A stretch of DNA of 64,000 nucleotides from Chlorops oryzae (Eukaryota; Arthropoda; Insecta; Diptera; Chloropidae): NCBI GenBank assembly GCA_020466095.1, contig CM035806.1, forward strand, positions 8,847,251 through 8,911,250, given 5' to 3'. Positions 24,285 to 36,763 of this stretch are shown piece after piece; position 1 is the first letter of the stretch; the number at the start of each line of letters is the position of its first letter. The notes under the pieces were generated by a model. The model did no database searches. It saw only the letters and a program-made list of their open reading frames with translations, and had not been told where the DNA came from. The position numbers and the translations under genes were made by a program.

Positions 24285-26110
24285 CACTAGGTAGGGTTAT
24301 CGCGAATACCAGGGTTTCTGGAGAATGTCAAAAGCATTAATAATAAAATCATTTCTAACCGAGATAACCGAGTTAAATTTAACTATCATGAAGAGCGCAG
24401 AGTGCACTCTGAATTGTCAGTTACATTTGCTAAATGAATAATAAATATGTAGAGTATTTTATGTATGAGAATTGACTAGAACTTGAGCAGCAACAAGCTG
24501 TTCTGCAGCAAATGAAGTCAGTGCAAAGGACTAGACCAATTCTTCTTCTTGCGTATGTTAAATCTACCGCATCACGGGGTCCGCAAACTGACAGTCCATT
24601 TTGCTCTATCGGCCGCATCATTCGAGGTCAGTCAGCTACAGCCGCAAAAAAATTAGATCTATTTTGTACAATATAACGAGTCATTGCATGAGTCTCTAAT
24701 TGACCGCATTGACGCGGGAGGTCAGCATTGTGGGCGAGGTTATTTTCAATGACAGTCTTTAAACATTTTAGATTATGCAATATAAATGCGTGTCAGTATT
24801 TTTATGGTTACAATTTCTAGAGTAGACCATCGTATATCAGATATACGTTTTCTTGGCCAGTTCGAACTATCGAATATTTCGGATTATAGAGGCCGCCTAG
24901 GACGCGTCTGAATTTTTATACAAAAAGGTCCATTGTAATCTGACAAATCACAGCCATCTTCAATAATAAATTCTATCAGATTAACAGATTAGGGTTGAAT
25001 GCGAAGTAAAGCCGCAGTATGAATTTTATACCAACTTCGAATTTTGTTGTTTTTGTTTGAATGTTATGTCCAAACATTTTTCCGGCTGGAATACATATGA
25101 TCGTATAAATCTCCAACTCGCTCGAAGCTGATATATTAACGCTTTGAGTTAAAAATTTTCTTAACGCCCTATATTGTGAGAACATAGCATAACGAGGATA
25201 TTTTATGGGGGTTATGCAAGTACTAAGTTTCTTTGGAGAACTCCAAAAATGGTAATAATTTACAATATACAATTTTGCTTTACAGTGTGGATAGTAATAT
25301 TTAAAACTAGTCATGAAGAGGTCAGTTTACGAAAAAGGATCACTCTGAGTTTGATCAGAATATGAATAATAATGTATGTAGAGTATTTTATGTATGAGAA
25401 TTGACTAGAACTTGAGCAGCAACAAGTGTTTTGAAAAGAAGTGCAGTGCAAAAACTAGACCAATTTCTTCTTCTTGCGTATTTAAATCTCCCGGCCCATC
25501 CCGGGGTCCGCAAAACTCGACCAGCTCCACCATTTTGCTCTATCGGCCGTATCATTCGAGGTGAGTCAGCCTACAGCCGCAAAAAAAAAAAAAAAAAAAA
25601 CCAGACCAACTTGTACAAATATAAACGAGACAGCTGAGCTCTAATTGACCGCATTGACCGAGGGAGGTCAGCAAATTGTGGGCGAGGTTATTTGTCAATG
25701 ACAGTTCAATGTTAAAAAAGACAGTTTGAGATTTTAGTTGGCAATATAAAATGGGAGGTGTCAGGGTATTTTTCGTGGTTACATCTAGAGTAGACCATCG
25801 GTTATCTGACAAACGTTTTGTTGGCCAGTGTCGAACTATCGAATTTTTCGGATTATAGAGCGCCGCGGCCTAGGACCGTCTGGAATTTTTTTTACAAAAA
25901 GGTCCTTGTAATCTGAAAAATCACAGATCCAATAATAAGATTCTATCAGGAGTGTCACAGAATCCGATAGCTCTAGGAATCGGAATTAAAACCGATCGAA
26001 ATTTCATACCGAATTTAGAAATTTTGTTGTTTTTGGTTTTGAATCGGTTCTCAATTTCACAAAACCCTATTTTATCCGGCTGTCTATGAAATAAATATGA
26101 AAATTCAGTC
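24285..26110 (+). repeat. Tandem segmental duplication, period about 930 bp
   Basis: The block at 24427-25100 is repeated at 25364-26090. Shared phrases in order are GTAGAGTATTTTATGTATGA, GAATTGACTAGAACTTGAGC, TTGCTCTATCGGCCG, TAGAGTAGACCATCG, CGTTTTCTTGGCCAG-like and GAATTTTGTTGTTTTTG. Weaker matches extend from 24285 and 25170. The copies differ by many small insertions and deletions. Neither encodes a recognisable protein. Confidence 0.8.
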
Positions 26111-28339
26111 GACTGAAATTCCAATTCCGACAGCTATCGGATTCTGTGACACGCCTGTATTATATCTTTTAGTCAGTTTTATTGTAAAAATTTTTTATGA
26201 ATATCGGTTTTATATTTGTCGAAAACAGAGCAAAACCGAGTCGATTTCAATGACACTCCCTGAATAATAGACATTTCGGATTACGAGGAATGCCGGAATA
26301 GATAGACCCATTGAATTAATAAGTCTCGAATATTTTCAGGAATTCGTTCGAACTATTGGAAATCAGCTGTTAATCATATCATTTGAATGAATGCAACTGG
26401 GTAGAAATAGATAAATGGTTTTAGATTTTTATTTTTGACCATCTCCATATTTAATTTTTAATTATTATTTGGGCTTTTTTTTTGGGTCCCTAATTTTTTT
26501 CACTTATAGTGAAAAATTTAATTTTCTGGCAATTGAAAAAATTTATTTTTCTAAAAAATGTGGACAAACTCTTCCCCCTTAACTCTTCCCGAACGGATCC
26601 CGTATCAACAGTACGCTCTATAAGTCTGTGAAATAATCAAATCAATTCGTGGCGACTTTCTATTTCTCATCACGATTTTATTTTTGAATTTAGGGGGCGG
26701 GAAAACTAGTCACCACACTGCCTAACATTACAATGTGGCACCATCGCAAGAAAAGTCTCTAGGCAAGAAAAAAACAATATCCACCTGACACTGCGGCCTT
26801 TGTCGTACTGGAGCGGAGCGGAGGAGCTTTCACCATATTCCCGCGTATTTTTTATGGCCTGCTATTCAATTGTTCAATTAATCACATAAAAAAAAAATTG
26901 AGACATGTTCGCCTGTCATATTTTCGCCCCAAAAAAAAAAAAAAAAAAAAAAAAATTCAATCAAATTAAATTGCGATTGAATTCAACAGTATGACATCCA
27001 CGCACGAGCATGCCCGAAACCATCAAAGGAGACTTGACCAAAAAAAAAAAAAAAAAAAAACTATGAATAATTAAAAGAAAATAAAATAAAACGCGCCTCT
27101 GAGTTCCATCAATGAAATGAATCCGGGGGGAGGGTGTCTTAATGCCTTGCTTTCGACAGAATTTCGTGTAAATTTCGCCCGTATGAGCGAGCACACATCA
27201 TAATTCATGGACTATAAGAGTAAATCAAAATTTTAATCATTTGGAAATTTCGGAATTTTCAAAATTTCGTTGGCTTTCTTCTTTTCTTTTTGCTTTTTGC
27301 TTTTTCTTTTCTTCTTTCTTTTTTGGAGCAATAAAATGGGGAAGTCATGCTTGTCACTCGTATTTCCTCTCAAATGATTCTTGCGACATTTATTGCCGCT
27401 CTATATTTTATAACAGTGAACCGTGAGCGCGCGTTTGTGGGGAAATCTCATGCGATGCCATGCATGGGATGCGACGACCAAAACGACGACAAAACGACGA
27501 CGAAGACGAATACGAGAAACATCCATACGTAATCTTCCAAGCATGTAGAGATAGATAGCACGATTGCGATTGCTGGGTACTGGTGATGGTTGTTGTTGTT
27601 TACTTGTTGTTATTGTTGTTGTTGCTGCTGCTTTGGCTGTTGGCTGTTGGTTGTTGCATTTCCTAGCAAGACATAAATTGTGCCTGCCTCCTGGAATGTC
27701 ACAGTGCCTGTGACTTTGGGCTGGAGTATCGGGTTTTCTGCTGTTCTGTTGTGTTTTGTTTTGTTGTACTGTGCTGTGCTAAGTTGGGCTCATCTTTGCG
27801 GCATTTGCCGCGACAGTGGTGTGGTTCCGCTTGCACGACTTTCCCTGCGACATAATAAATGCGTGTTATATTATCAATCAAGTGGCTGCTGAGCGGCATA
27901 CGATCTTCATTTGATTTATGCCGAAGACGTCAAATATGACAAGGCGACATTTGTACATAAATTTATCTCGCTATCTCTCGGTTTAACCAAAAAAAAAAAA
28001 AAAAAAAAAAAAAAACAATATTAATTCATACCATAAAGCCATTTAAGTATTTGTGTACGCGAGTGTGTGTAGAGATGTGTTGAATTTCTTTTTTTTTTGA
28101 CAAAAATATTTTCGAAATATTTGCAAGTTTTGACAATTTTTATTCATTTATATCATTTTTATTATTTATTATATACATACATATGTATTTTATACATTTA
28201 TAAATATAGTTAATTATTATACATATGTACATTCATACAAACATATTTACATACATCATAAATAAGTATATTAGGTATTAATATCCAGTCGATTCTGGAC
28301 AAAGTGAGCTAATCCTGTTCGTATTATCGCAAGGCCTGT

Positions 28340-29010
28340 TCATATTATCGATGCTGATCGCACTATCGAGGCATGTTCAGATTGCCGAGATTGTTCACAC
28401 TATCGAGGCTGTTCATATTACCGTGGCTGTTCACACTATCGAGGCCTGTTCATACTACTGAAATTGTTCCCACTATCGAGGCCTATTCAAATTTCTTAGA
28501 TTGTTCACACTATCGAGTACGGTTCATGTTACCGACGCTGTTCACACTATCGAGGCTGTTCATACTATCGAGGCTCTTCACACTATCGAGACCTGTTCAT
28601 ATTTCTTAGATTGTTCACACTATCGAGGCTGTTCATACTATCGAGGTTCTTCACACTATCGAGGCCTATTCATATTTCTTAGATTGTTCACACTATCCAG
28701 TACTGTGCATATTACTCACATTGTTCCCACTATCGAGGCCTATTCATATTTTTTAGCTTGTTCACACTATCGAGTACGGTTCATGTTACCGAGACTGTTC
28801 ATACTATCGAGGTTCTTCACACTATCGAGACCTGTTCATATTTCTTAGATTGTTCACGCTATCGAGTACTGTTCATGTTACCGAGTCTGTTCACACTATC
28901 GAGTACTGTTCATATTACCGAAATTTTTCACACTATCGAGTTCTGTTCATATTTCCAAGGCATTTCAAACTATCGACTACTGTTCATGTTACCGAGACTG
29001 TCCATACTAT
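28340..29010 (+). repeat. Minisatellite based on CACTATCGAG and CTGTTCATA
   Basis: About 670 bp of degenerate units of roughly 20 bp, such as TTCACACTATCGAGGCTG and GTTCATATTTCTTAGATTG, combined into longer blocks. The array is open in several frames, which explains the overlapping open frames there. No protein family is recognised and the array is taken as noncoding. Confidence 0.85.
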
Positions 29011-30420
29011 CGAGACTGAATTTTTGCATGTTTAATTTCATTTATTTCAATCAAAAATGTAAGTACCTACACAATTTTTTGCATGCAAGGCTCACAAAAA
29101 ATTATTTTTTTAAATAAAAACCTGGGTTCCTCGAAAAAAATTTCAATAGGGATGTTTGTATGTTACATTGTCCTTATGATTTTTCAGAGGCCTTCTCGTG
29201 AAAATTTCGAATCTATTGTGAAAGCCTGACCTTATGTATTCACACAACCAAGTTGTTCCCTCTATCCCGGGACTCACAGTATCCAGACTCGAATGTTTTT
29301 CGGGTTGGATCTTTGGTTAGTTAACCCCAAGTCAAATGAAAGTTTTAAGGCCACGATTTTTGGCTCAGGTGCTGCTTGAATATTCTCCTCGCCATATTAC
29401 ACCCTATAATAATCCACAACAGAATTACACACATATAATATGTCTGCAGAATGTTCCTATAAAAAAAAAAGAGTTTAAAATAAATTTAAAATTAGAGAAG
29501 CTCCATAAATCTGCAACAGTCACGATGGTCAGGTTTATTTGTATTCTTCTTCTTCTTTTTGTTGTTGTTGCTTCTTGACGTCAGGAAAAAGAAACATATG
29601 AATTCCACACTTCTGAATTCGTGAGCTGAAATGCTTATCTAAAAAAGAAAGAGAACAAAAAAAAAAAAAAAGGAAATAAACGACTCCAATTTTATTTGAA
29701 AATTATGACTGAATCCTTGCGAAATTTTTATGGTCTCCAAACTAAGATGTCTTAAAGTAGAGAACAGCAGCCGCAGCGCCTTTTTTTTCCCATTTTTTTT
29801 TTCTTAATTTTTATTTTTTTTATTTTTTTCATTCATTTCCTTGTCGTTGATCCCGCGACGGCCACTGCTAGCCAACAGTAGTAGTCACTATGTCCAGTTC
29901 CATCAAGAAAACCGTCCTCACGAAGAGATAAAATAAAAAGTGCTTTGCTCGCGAGTTAAAATCCTCGTGATTTGTTACACGTTGGTCGCCAAAGTCGTAG
30001 CGCCCATAAGAGCTATTATCGTTCAGGCTGTTTTCTTCGGAAATTTTTATAGCCCTGCGTGTTTCTGTTCTACTCCGTTCGGTTCGGTTCTGTTCTGTTC
30101 TGTTCTGTTTCAAGCAAACGTTGTAAACGAATAAGACATGTGAACGCCATGCAATACGGATCGATGCGATGCAATCTCTCAGTGCAAATAAAAGTCGGTA
30201 ATATGTCTGTGCTCACGCTGAGAATAGAGCAGTTCTGGCTGAAAGTGGAGACAACATATCAATAAAAATCACTCATAAGCCCTAAGCTACGAAAAAGAAG
30301 AAGAACAAAAAGACGAACAATTAAAAATAGAAAGATAAAAAAAAATAAATAAAAGAAAAACATCAACAGGTACCAAACAACTTTTGCAAGGACATTGACT
30401 GCAACATCAATATTTTTTTA

Positions 30421-30753
30421 TTATATCCGATACGCTCTGTGTCGAATCGGGTATATTGCGTTTGTGGGGCTGTGTGTAACACCCCGAAACAGTCGGAAGA
30501 GACCGCATGGAAAATCTACAGGAATGAGCAGTGTCACTAGGAGTTTCGACATGTCTGCCCGCCTATCCGTCCATGTGTCTGTCTATCAGTCAGTCAGTCA
30601 GTCTGTCATGCTATCTGTCAGTCTGTCTGTCAGTCAGTCGTCAGTCTGTCATGCTATCTAGTCAGTCTGTCAGTCATGTCATTCTGACAGTCTGTCTATC
30701 GGTCTACCTGTCAGTCTTTCTGTCAGTCTGTCAGTCAGTCTGTCAGTCAGTCT

Positions 30754-30801
<48 letters not shown>

Positions 30802-30965
30802 TGTCAGTCATTCTATTTGTCATTCTGTCAGATTTTCGGTCTGTCAGTCTGTATGTCAGTTAGTCTTTCTGTCAGTCTGTCTATCAATCTGTCTGTCAGT
30901 CTATTTGTCATTCTGTCTGGCAGTCTATCTGTCTGCCTCCCCGTCACTCTATGTACATACATATA
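30421..30965 (+). mobile_element. Tc1-like noncoding element, copy C, with expanded tetranucleotide tract
   Basis: The start TATATCCGATACGCTCTGTG leads to GGGTATATTGCGTTTGTG, GTGTCACTAGGAGTTTCGAC and ATGTCTGCCCG. About 380 bp of GTCA/GTCT repeat follow (30570-30950). The other end seen in copy A is missing, so the copy is truncated. Confidence 0.7.
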
Positions 30966-31011
30966 TGTATGAATATTTTTTGAGATATTTAAATGACATT
31001 TAAGCTTATGT

Positions 31012-31545
31012 TTAAAGCCCAAAATCCAATATTGCGAGAGCGCGATGCGCGAGTGCGTGACGTCACGAAAATGTTTTGCGTGACGCATTTCAATCTCCAA
31101 TGAGAGTTTTGAAAATGATAGCATAATTTCGCTTCTAGTAATGCAATATTTGAACCAATTACCAATCGAACGAGTACCGAGTACTCATAAAAATTATACG
31201 TTATCACTTGAGTTGAAAATTTTCATTCAAATTTTTCAAAAAAATTTCAAAATTAACCAAAGCTCGCGAAATATTTTAAAAGCTCTTTTTCACGGAACAG
31301 TGAACAGTTTTTGTTTTATTAGTTTAAACGAGTACCCAATAGCGAGTACTCAAAACAAAAGCTACATCATTAACCTGTCAAATTGCCTCGCAACGAGAAA
31401 TATTAAATTTTTCTAAATTTTCTCTCTACGAGTTCTCGCAGTGCGATACATTGGAGCTTGAACCATACGATTAAATGTATTAAAATTTGTGTGCGTCTCG
31501 TCTCGCGCTCTCGCATCGGGCTCTCGCAATGTTGGATTTTCTAAT
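31012..31545. mobile_element. Dispersed repeat with CCAATATTGCGAGAGC ends
   Basis: GCCCAAAATCCAATATTGCG at the left is the inverse of CTCTCGCAATGTTGGATTTT at the right. The interior (GAGTACCCAATAGCGAGTAC, GCTACATCATTAACCTGTCA, GTGCGTCTCGTCTCGCGCTC) is repeated at 48983-49366. Open frames are short and unrelated to known proteins. Confidence 0.7.
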
Positions 31546-32219
31546 TTTTTCCCAGACAAATGGCCACACCAAGCTTTATCATCTGTAAATGGAGCGTGAG
31601 TGAGTGCCAATTAAGACAGTGTACGAGAATGCTTCCAAATTTTCGGAACTGCTAGTCCTTAGACTCGTGCACATACCAAGATAGTCAGAATTTCGAGTCT
31701 GAAATTTATAATATTTTTTCATAATATTCAGGGACAAGTGTTGCCGCAAATATTTGCATCCGTGAATGCCAAAATTTGACATTCGCTGCAACACTTGTAG
31801 GGACAAGCACTGCCAGACGTTCCACTTTTTGTGGAAAAAATGGTGGAGTGAAAAAATTCCATTTGCAAGACAAGTCATCTAGCAACGCTGATGGGGGACT
31901 TATCGGATCACTTAAATCGATGACAAGATACAACTCGGAGAGGGGTAGAGAGAGTTTTGCACTCATGATATATCTACGAGAACTAGGCCCTGTTTTTATA
32001 TTGTCAATTTTTCGTACGATTCTGATGCAAAAGAATCTCCGATTGAAATATTGAAGACAATTTTTTTTAATTAATCGTAATATTGCAGAAACTTAGCTGG
32101 GGAAACTCCCCATTTTTAATGTATTTCCATGTTTTTGTATAACTTGTAAACATTTGAAGTGATTTTTGGTTAAAGATAAAATCGAAAAAATCCCTCAAAA
32201 CGGAATAAAACCCCCTCGG

Positions 32220-33115
32220 TCTGGCATCAGTGCAAAGAATAAAATTTTTGCATGACGCCTAAAATTCTCATTTGGCTTATAAAATGGGACACATAAGACT
32301 CGCAGAAATTCTGAAGATTTTTCGAGACGTGAAGAAGCAAGAACGTGCGTAAGTTATAATCATCATGACCGTCATCATCATCACCATTAAAAACATCATC
32401 ACCATCAACAACATCATCACCATCAACATCATCATCACACATCATACATCACATCAACCATACTCAACCCATCACACCATCATCATCATCCATCATCATC
32501 ATCTAACACATCATATCATCAACAATCATCATCCATACTATCACCATCACCATCATCATCAAATCATCACCATCACAACAAACAATCATACATCACTCAA
32601 AATCTCATCATCCAAAACTCACACACCGTACACCACCAATCACCACATACATATAACATCATACAACATCACCATCACATCAACAATCAACAACATCAAC
32701 AACATCAACATCAACAACACACAACATCAACAACATCAACAACATCAACAACATCAACAACATCAACAACATCAACAACATCAACAACATCAACAACATC
32801 AACAACATCACACATCACAATCAACAACATCATCACCATCATCACCATCAACACATCATCACCATCATCATCACCATCATCATCATCATCACCATCATCA
32901 ACATCACCATCACTCACCATCCATCACATCATCACATCACCCATCATTCATATCAAACTCGACCATCCATACAGTCACCCGTCACAGCCAGCCACCTTCA
33001 ATGCTAAAGTAAATGTCCCGAATATAACCATGATATTTATATCTTCATATTCAAACCATCGAATTCGATAGTTACAGCTCGCTACTCGATATTCGCTATG
33101 CACCAGCTCAATCCA
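32220..33115 (+). mobile_element. Satellite-core element with CATCAC core
   Basis: The left block (TTGCATGACGCC, TTCTCATTTGGCTTATAAAA, GGGACACATAAGACTCGCAG) is followed by a 640-bp CATCAT/CAACAT array. A degenerate right block follows: CACCTTCAATGCTAAAGTAA, then CAAACCATCGAATTCGATAG and CACCAGCTC near 33111. The element shares its leading 65 bp (32155-32220) with the copy at 9395. Confidence 0.75.
32355..32995 (+). repeat. CATCAC / CAACAT trinucleotide-type satellite core
   Basis: It holds runs of ATCACCATC, a pure stretch of 9-bp CATCAACAA units at about 32694-32810, and CATCATCATCACC runs. It is open in one frame as a histidine-, threonine- and serine-rich peptide, which is a by-product of the repeat. 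Confidence 0.9.
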
Positions 33116-36036
33116 ATGCTCATAAGTTAAATGTCTGAATCAACCAGGTGCTCAAAACTATGTATGCTTTTGAGTAGTTTGATGAACCACTACGTACCTA
33201 AATTATTCATATGCGATATTTCCACAAGTTGGTCAATTCGATACCATTAAATTCCATATATACTCCAAATTGAGCCAAAAGACTAATTGTCTAATAGATT
33301 TTTCTGAAGTGTTAGAATTATCAGCCGACGGTTCAATGCCTAGGTTTATTTATGTCGCATAATTAGCACCAGCAATAACGGTCCGCATCTGATGGTAACC
33401 CACTTAACTGTAAACTTAAAATCCTTATTCAAAATGTACCGAAATAGAAAATTTTCTAGCGACAAGAATTATTTGAACGTTTAAAATTATCATTCACCAT
33501 TTCATTCTCATTCCATAATATATCATCCTTAATTGACGAGCCACAATAAAAAGAGTTTACTAAATTGTTTAATTAATTTAATCAACGCGATTTTAAAGCG
33601 CTTAAAAAATTATGCGTCGCGATAACATAAATGCCTCAATTTGAATAATTTTGGAGTTTATCAAGAAAAATAAAAAATAAATATAAAAATAAACAGCCTG
33701 AGAAGTCTTGATGGGAAACAATTTAAAAAATATTTCTCTCAGGTGTGTAGTTTATTTTGGCTTAAACGATTTTATACGTTCTTAAAAAAAAAAATTCCAA
33801 AAAAAAATTCCAAAAAAAAAGAAAAGAATTCCAAAATGCAAAACAGTTCAATGTAACCATTTACGGTTCAGGTGTATTCACAAAGAAAACCTCTTTTTTT
33901 TTTATTGATTCCCGCTGAGTTGCCTGCTTTCTGGGTCTTCTGAAACATCGAATTGAATAGACCTCTGCGGTTTTACGGCTAACAATGCGAACAACACCGA
34001 AGTTAAGCAATTGTGTCTACGAAGCCCCAAACTCGGAAGTAAGAAGATTGCTCGTAAAAGAGTTAATGGCTTCATTTAAAAGATTTGGGAGTGTGTTCCT
34101 TTCGAATGGCCAGCAAGCAAGCGAGCAAGCGAGTTTCCCTGTTTATGATTTAATTATTTTTCAACAAAACCAAAAAAAAACTTAAGGAAACTGAAGAAAC
34201 ATAAAAAAATAAAAAACAAAAAAATAAAAAAACATAGAAAACATAAAAAACACAACCATCAAAATCGCTCAGGTTAGCGCCGCCGCGTTGGTGCAGCAGC
34301 GCCATAAAAATGCTGCGAGCACAAAAAAAAAAAAAAAAAAAATTGTGTGGGTATATAAAACTCTAGCGCACACATTAAACAATTTTAGGGCCCACTTTTT
34401 GCCCTGCCCCCACTACTCATTTTTCTGCCTTCGCTCGCCTACACTCAATGGTTTTGTGGGTTGATGGTGCTACATAGTGCCAGTGTTGCTGCAGCTCATG
34501 TAAAAGGTTATGAGGAGGAACAAGACATAAGCATTTAAAATAGTGGAATTTTCAATTGCAGTAAAAGTTTTTCTTTTTTTATGCATTTCTTTTTTATTAT
34601 TACTATTTTTTTTTTTTTTTTTTTACTTTTTTATTGACCTGGCAGTAGTAGACGGCCGTAGGGAAAATATGCAAATTTCTCGATAGAGAAAAAAAGCCAC
34701 AACAAGGAAAAGGGGAAGACGGCGAAGGCAAAGGGAAAGGGAAAGAGAAATGAAAACAGTTTTTCCACTTTAATGAAGAGCCATCGAAGATGGGCACTTA
34801 GGTCATGTTTAAGCGGCTTTAAAGTTTCCATAATTTACGATCACAATTCGCATTGGCGGCGACAGCGCACAGTGGGTGTTTGCTGGCAAAAACATCCAGT
34901 TTTCAAACAATTCATTTCAAAAAATTAATGATGCAGTTTCGTAGGGGATTGTCTAAGTGAGAGAAAACCATACATTTTTTTTTTTTTAAAGATAATATTT
35001 TCACTTGGAAGACCCGTTGGAAGTCGCATAAAGATTATAGGGAAATAATTGACAAATTCAGTGTTGCATTAATGGTAAAGAAAATCATTCCTTATACATA
35101 CTCAAATGATTTCCTTAAGTGAAATACAAAATTTAGTCATGGATCCACCGAAGGATTAAGTTAAAAACGATAAGTGGTTTAAAAGTTAGGGGGAAATGCA
35201 AATGACTATATATATATATATATTATAGGTAGATCGTTTTGTTCGACAAACAAAAATTGAAAATTGCCCTAGTGAAATAAGATTCTACAATTTTTTTTGG
35301 AGAAAAAATGCCCAGGGAACCATAGGTCAAAGCCGAATTTTTTTCTTTCGCTTTTCAAAAAGAAGGCCCATCTTAAATATGCCTAAAAGCATGCTACAAA
35401 TTTATGTAATTTCTACCTAATCAAAAAAAATTTTAAATTGAATTTTTCTCATTTTGATTCTTAGCATAATTTTAGGCATGAGATATGATAAAATTTTGCA
35501 TGAAAAATCATCATAAATTGGCCATTTTAAGACAGTTCTTAAAGAAAATATAAAATTTTTTCAATGGCTCGAGTTTTGGAGATGTTTTCCACCAACAATG
35601 ATGACCAAAATAAGTCGAATATGGCATGAAAAACCTTTGTTTGCAAAAGCGGAAGGTAAAAAATTCACATTTGACCTATAGTTTCTTCGGCATAATTATT
35701 AAGTGCGGGCAACAGAATAATATTCTGCTAGGGAAATAGGAGGTTATAAAATCGATCCACCTTAATATATACATATATTATTGTATAAATACAACATTTG
35801 ATATTTTATTTTTTTTTTTGGGAAGGAACACATTTCTGCTACGATCTGTTGTTTTCTAATTGGCAAAAAATTGAAGTTTAGAGCTTTTTCTAACATATTA
35901 TGGGGAAAAAAATGTTCGGCATATTTTGGCAATTTTTGGAAATCGTCGATTTTCGATACAAAGTCCAGGAAAAAATTGCAATTTAAGTTTCGAACATTTT
36001 CGATAGTATACTTTTAGGGTAGTCGATTGTAATGAC

Positions 36037-36282
36037 CAGGGCTCGGATTTTATTGATTTAAAAATATATAAAGCATACTTTACGGGCCAAAATTTTTTTT
36101 ACCGACATTTTGTGAACAATTTTAGCGAAGTTGGACTTCAAACTGCTTTTCTAACTTCAAAAAAAAAAATGCATATTGAAGTTAAAAATCGATTTGAATC
36201 TTAACTTTATGTGAGCTGAACAAAATTTGGACTCCATAAAGTATGCTTTAAATGTATAAAAGTCAACAGAATCCGAGCCCTG
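36037..36282. mobile_element. hAT-type MITE, CAGGGCTCGGA ends, copy 1
   Basis: A 246-bp noncoding element with ends CAGGGCTCGGATT and AATCCGAGCCCTG, flanked by perfect 8-bp repeats GTAATGAC (36029-36036 and 36283-36290). The interior AAGCATACTTTA/TAAAGTATGCTT is also inverted. Confidence 0.93.
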
Positions 36283-36513
36283 GTAATGACAGCTATGGAT
36301 GGTAAGTTGGAGCAGATTATGATGAAACTTTCAGGATCTTTTCTGCCTTGTAGTTAGCAAACTGTATGCAAAATTAAAAAAAAAAAAAAAAAAAAAAAAC
36401 TCAAATGAGAGGAAAAAAATTGATATGGAAAAATCATTTTTATTTTGATGAATCTTCGTTTTTTTTTTTCTCTTAATTCCATTAAAATAAAGCTCGATGC
36501 CCGATTTCATTAT

Positions 36514-36763
36514 CAGGGCTCGGATATATATGCATTTATAAATTTAAAGCATACTTTATGGGGGAAAAACTTTTCATACCAACATTTTGTGAATAAGTCT
36601 ATTGAAGTTGAACTTCAAACGGCTTTTCTACCTTCAAAAAAAATTCATATTGAAGTTAAAAATCTATTTGAATCTTAACTTTATGTGAGTTGAACAAAAT
36701 GTTTACTCCATAAAGTATGCTTTAAATTTATAAATGCATATATGTATGTATATCCCAGCGCTG
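36514..36763. mobile_element. hAT-type MITE, CAGGGCTCGGA ends, copy 2
   Basis: A 250-bp element of the same family as 36037-36282. It starts CAGGGCTCGGATATA, and the right end has drifted to TATCCCAGCGCTG. It is flanked by perfect 8-bp repeats TTCATTAT (36506-36513 and 36764-36771). The two copies lie in the same orientation 232 bp apart, but their different target duplications show two separate insertions rather than one tandem duplication. Confidence 0.92.

Noticed and set aside
28373..29117. Overlapping open frames rich in Leu, Ser, Phe, His and Tyr
   Set aside because: The minisatellite unit lacks stops in several frames at once; overlapping frames in a repeat are not evidence of genes.
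32365..33012. 215-codon open frame, rich in His, Thr, Ser and Gln
   Set aside because: It is produced by the CATCAC/CAACAT satellite inside a mobile element; there is no domain, no splice context, and similar arrays are broken in other frames.
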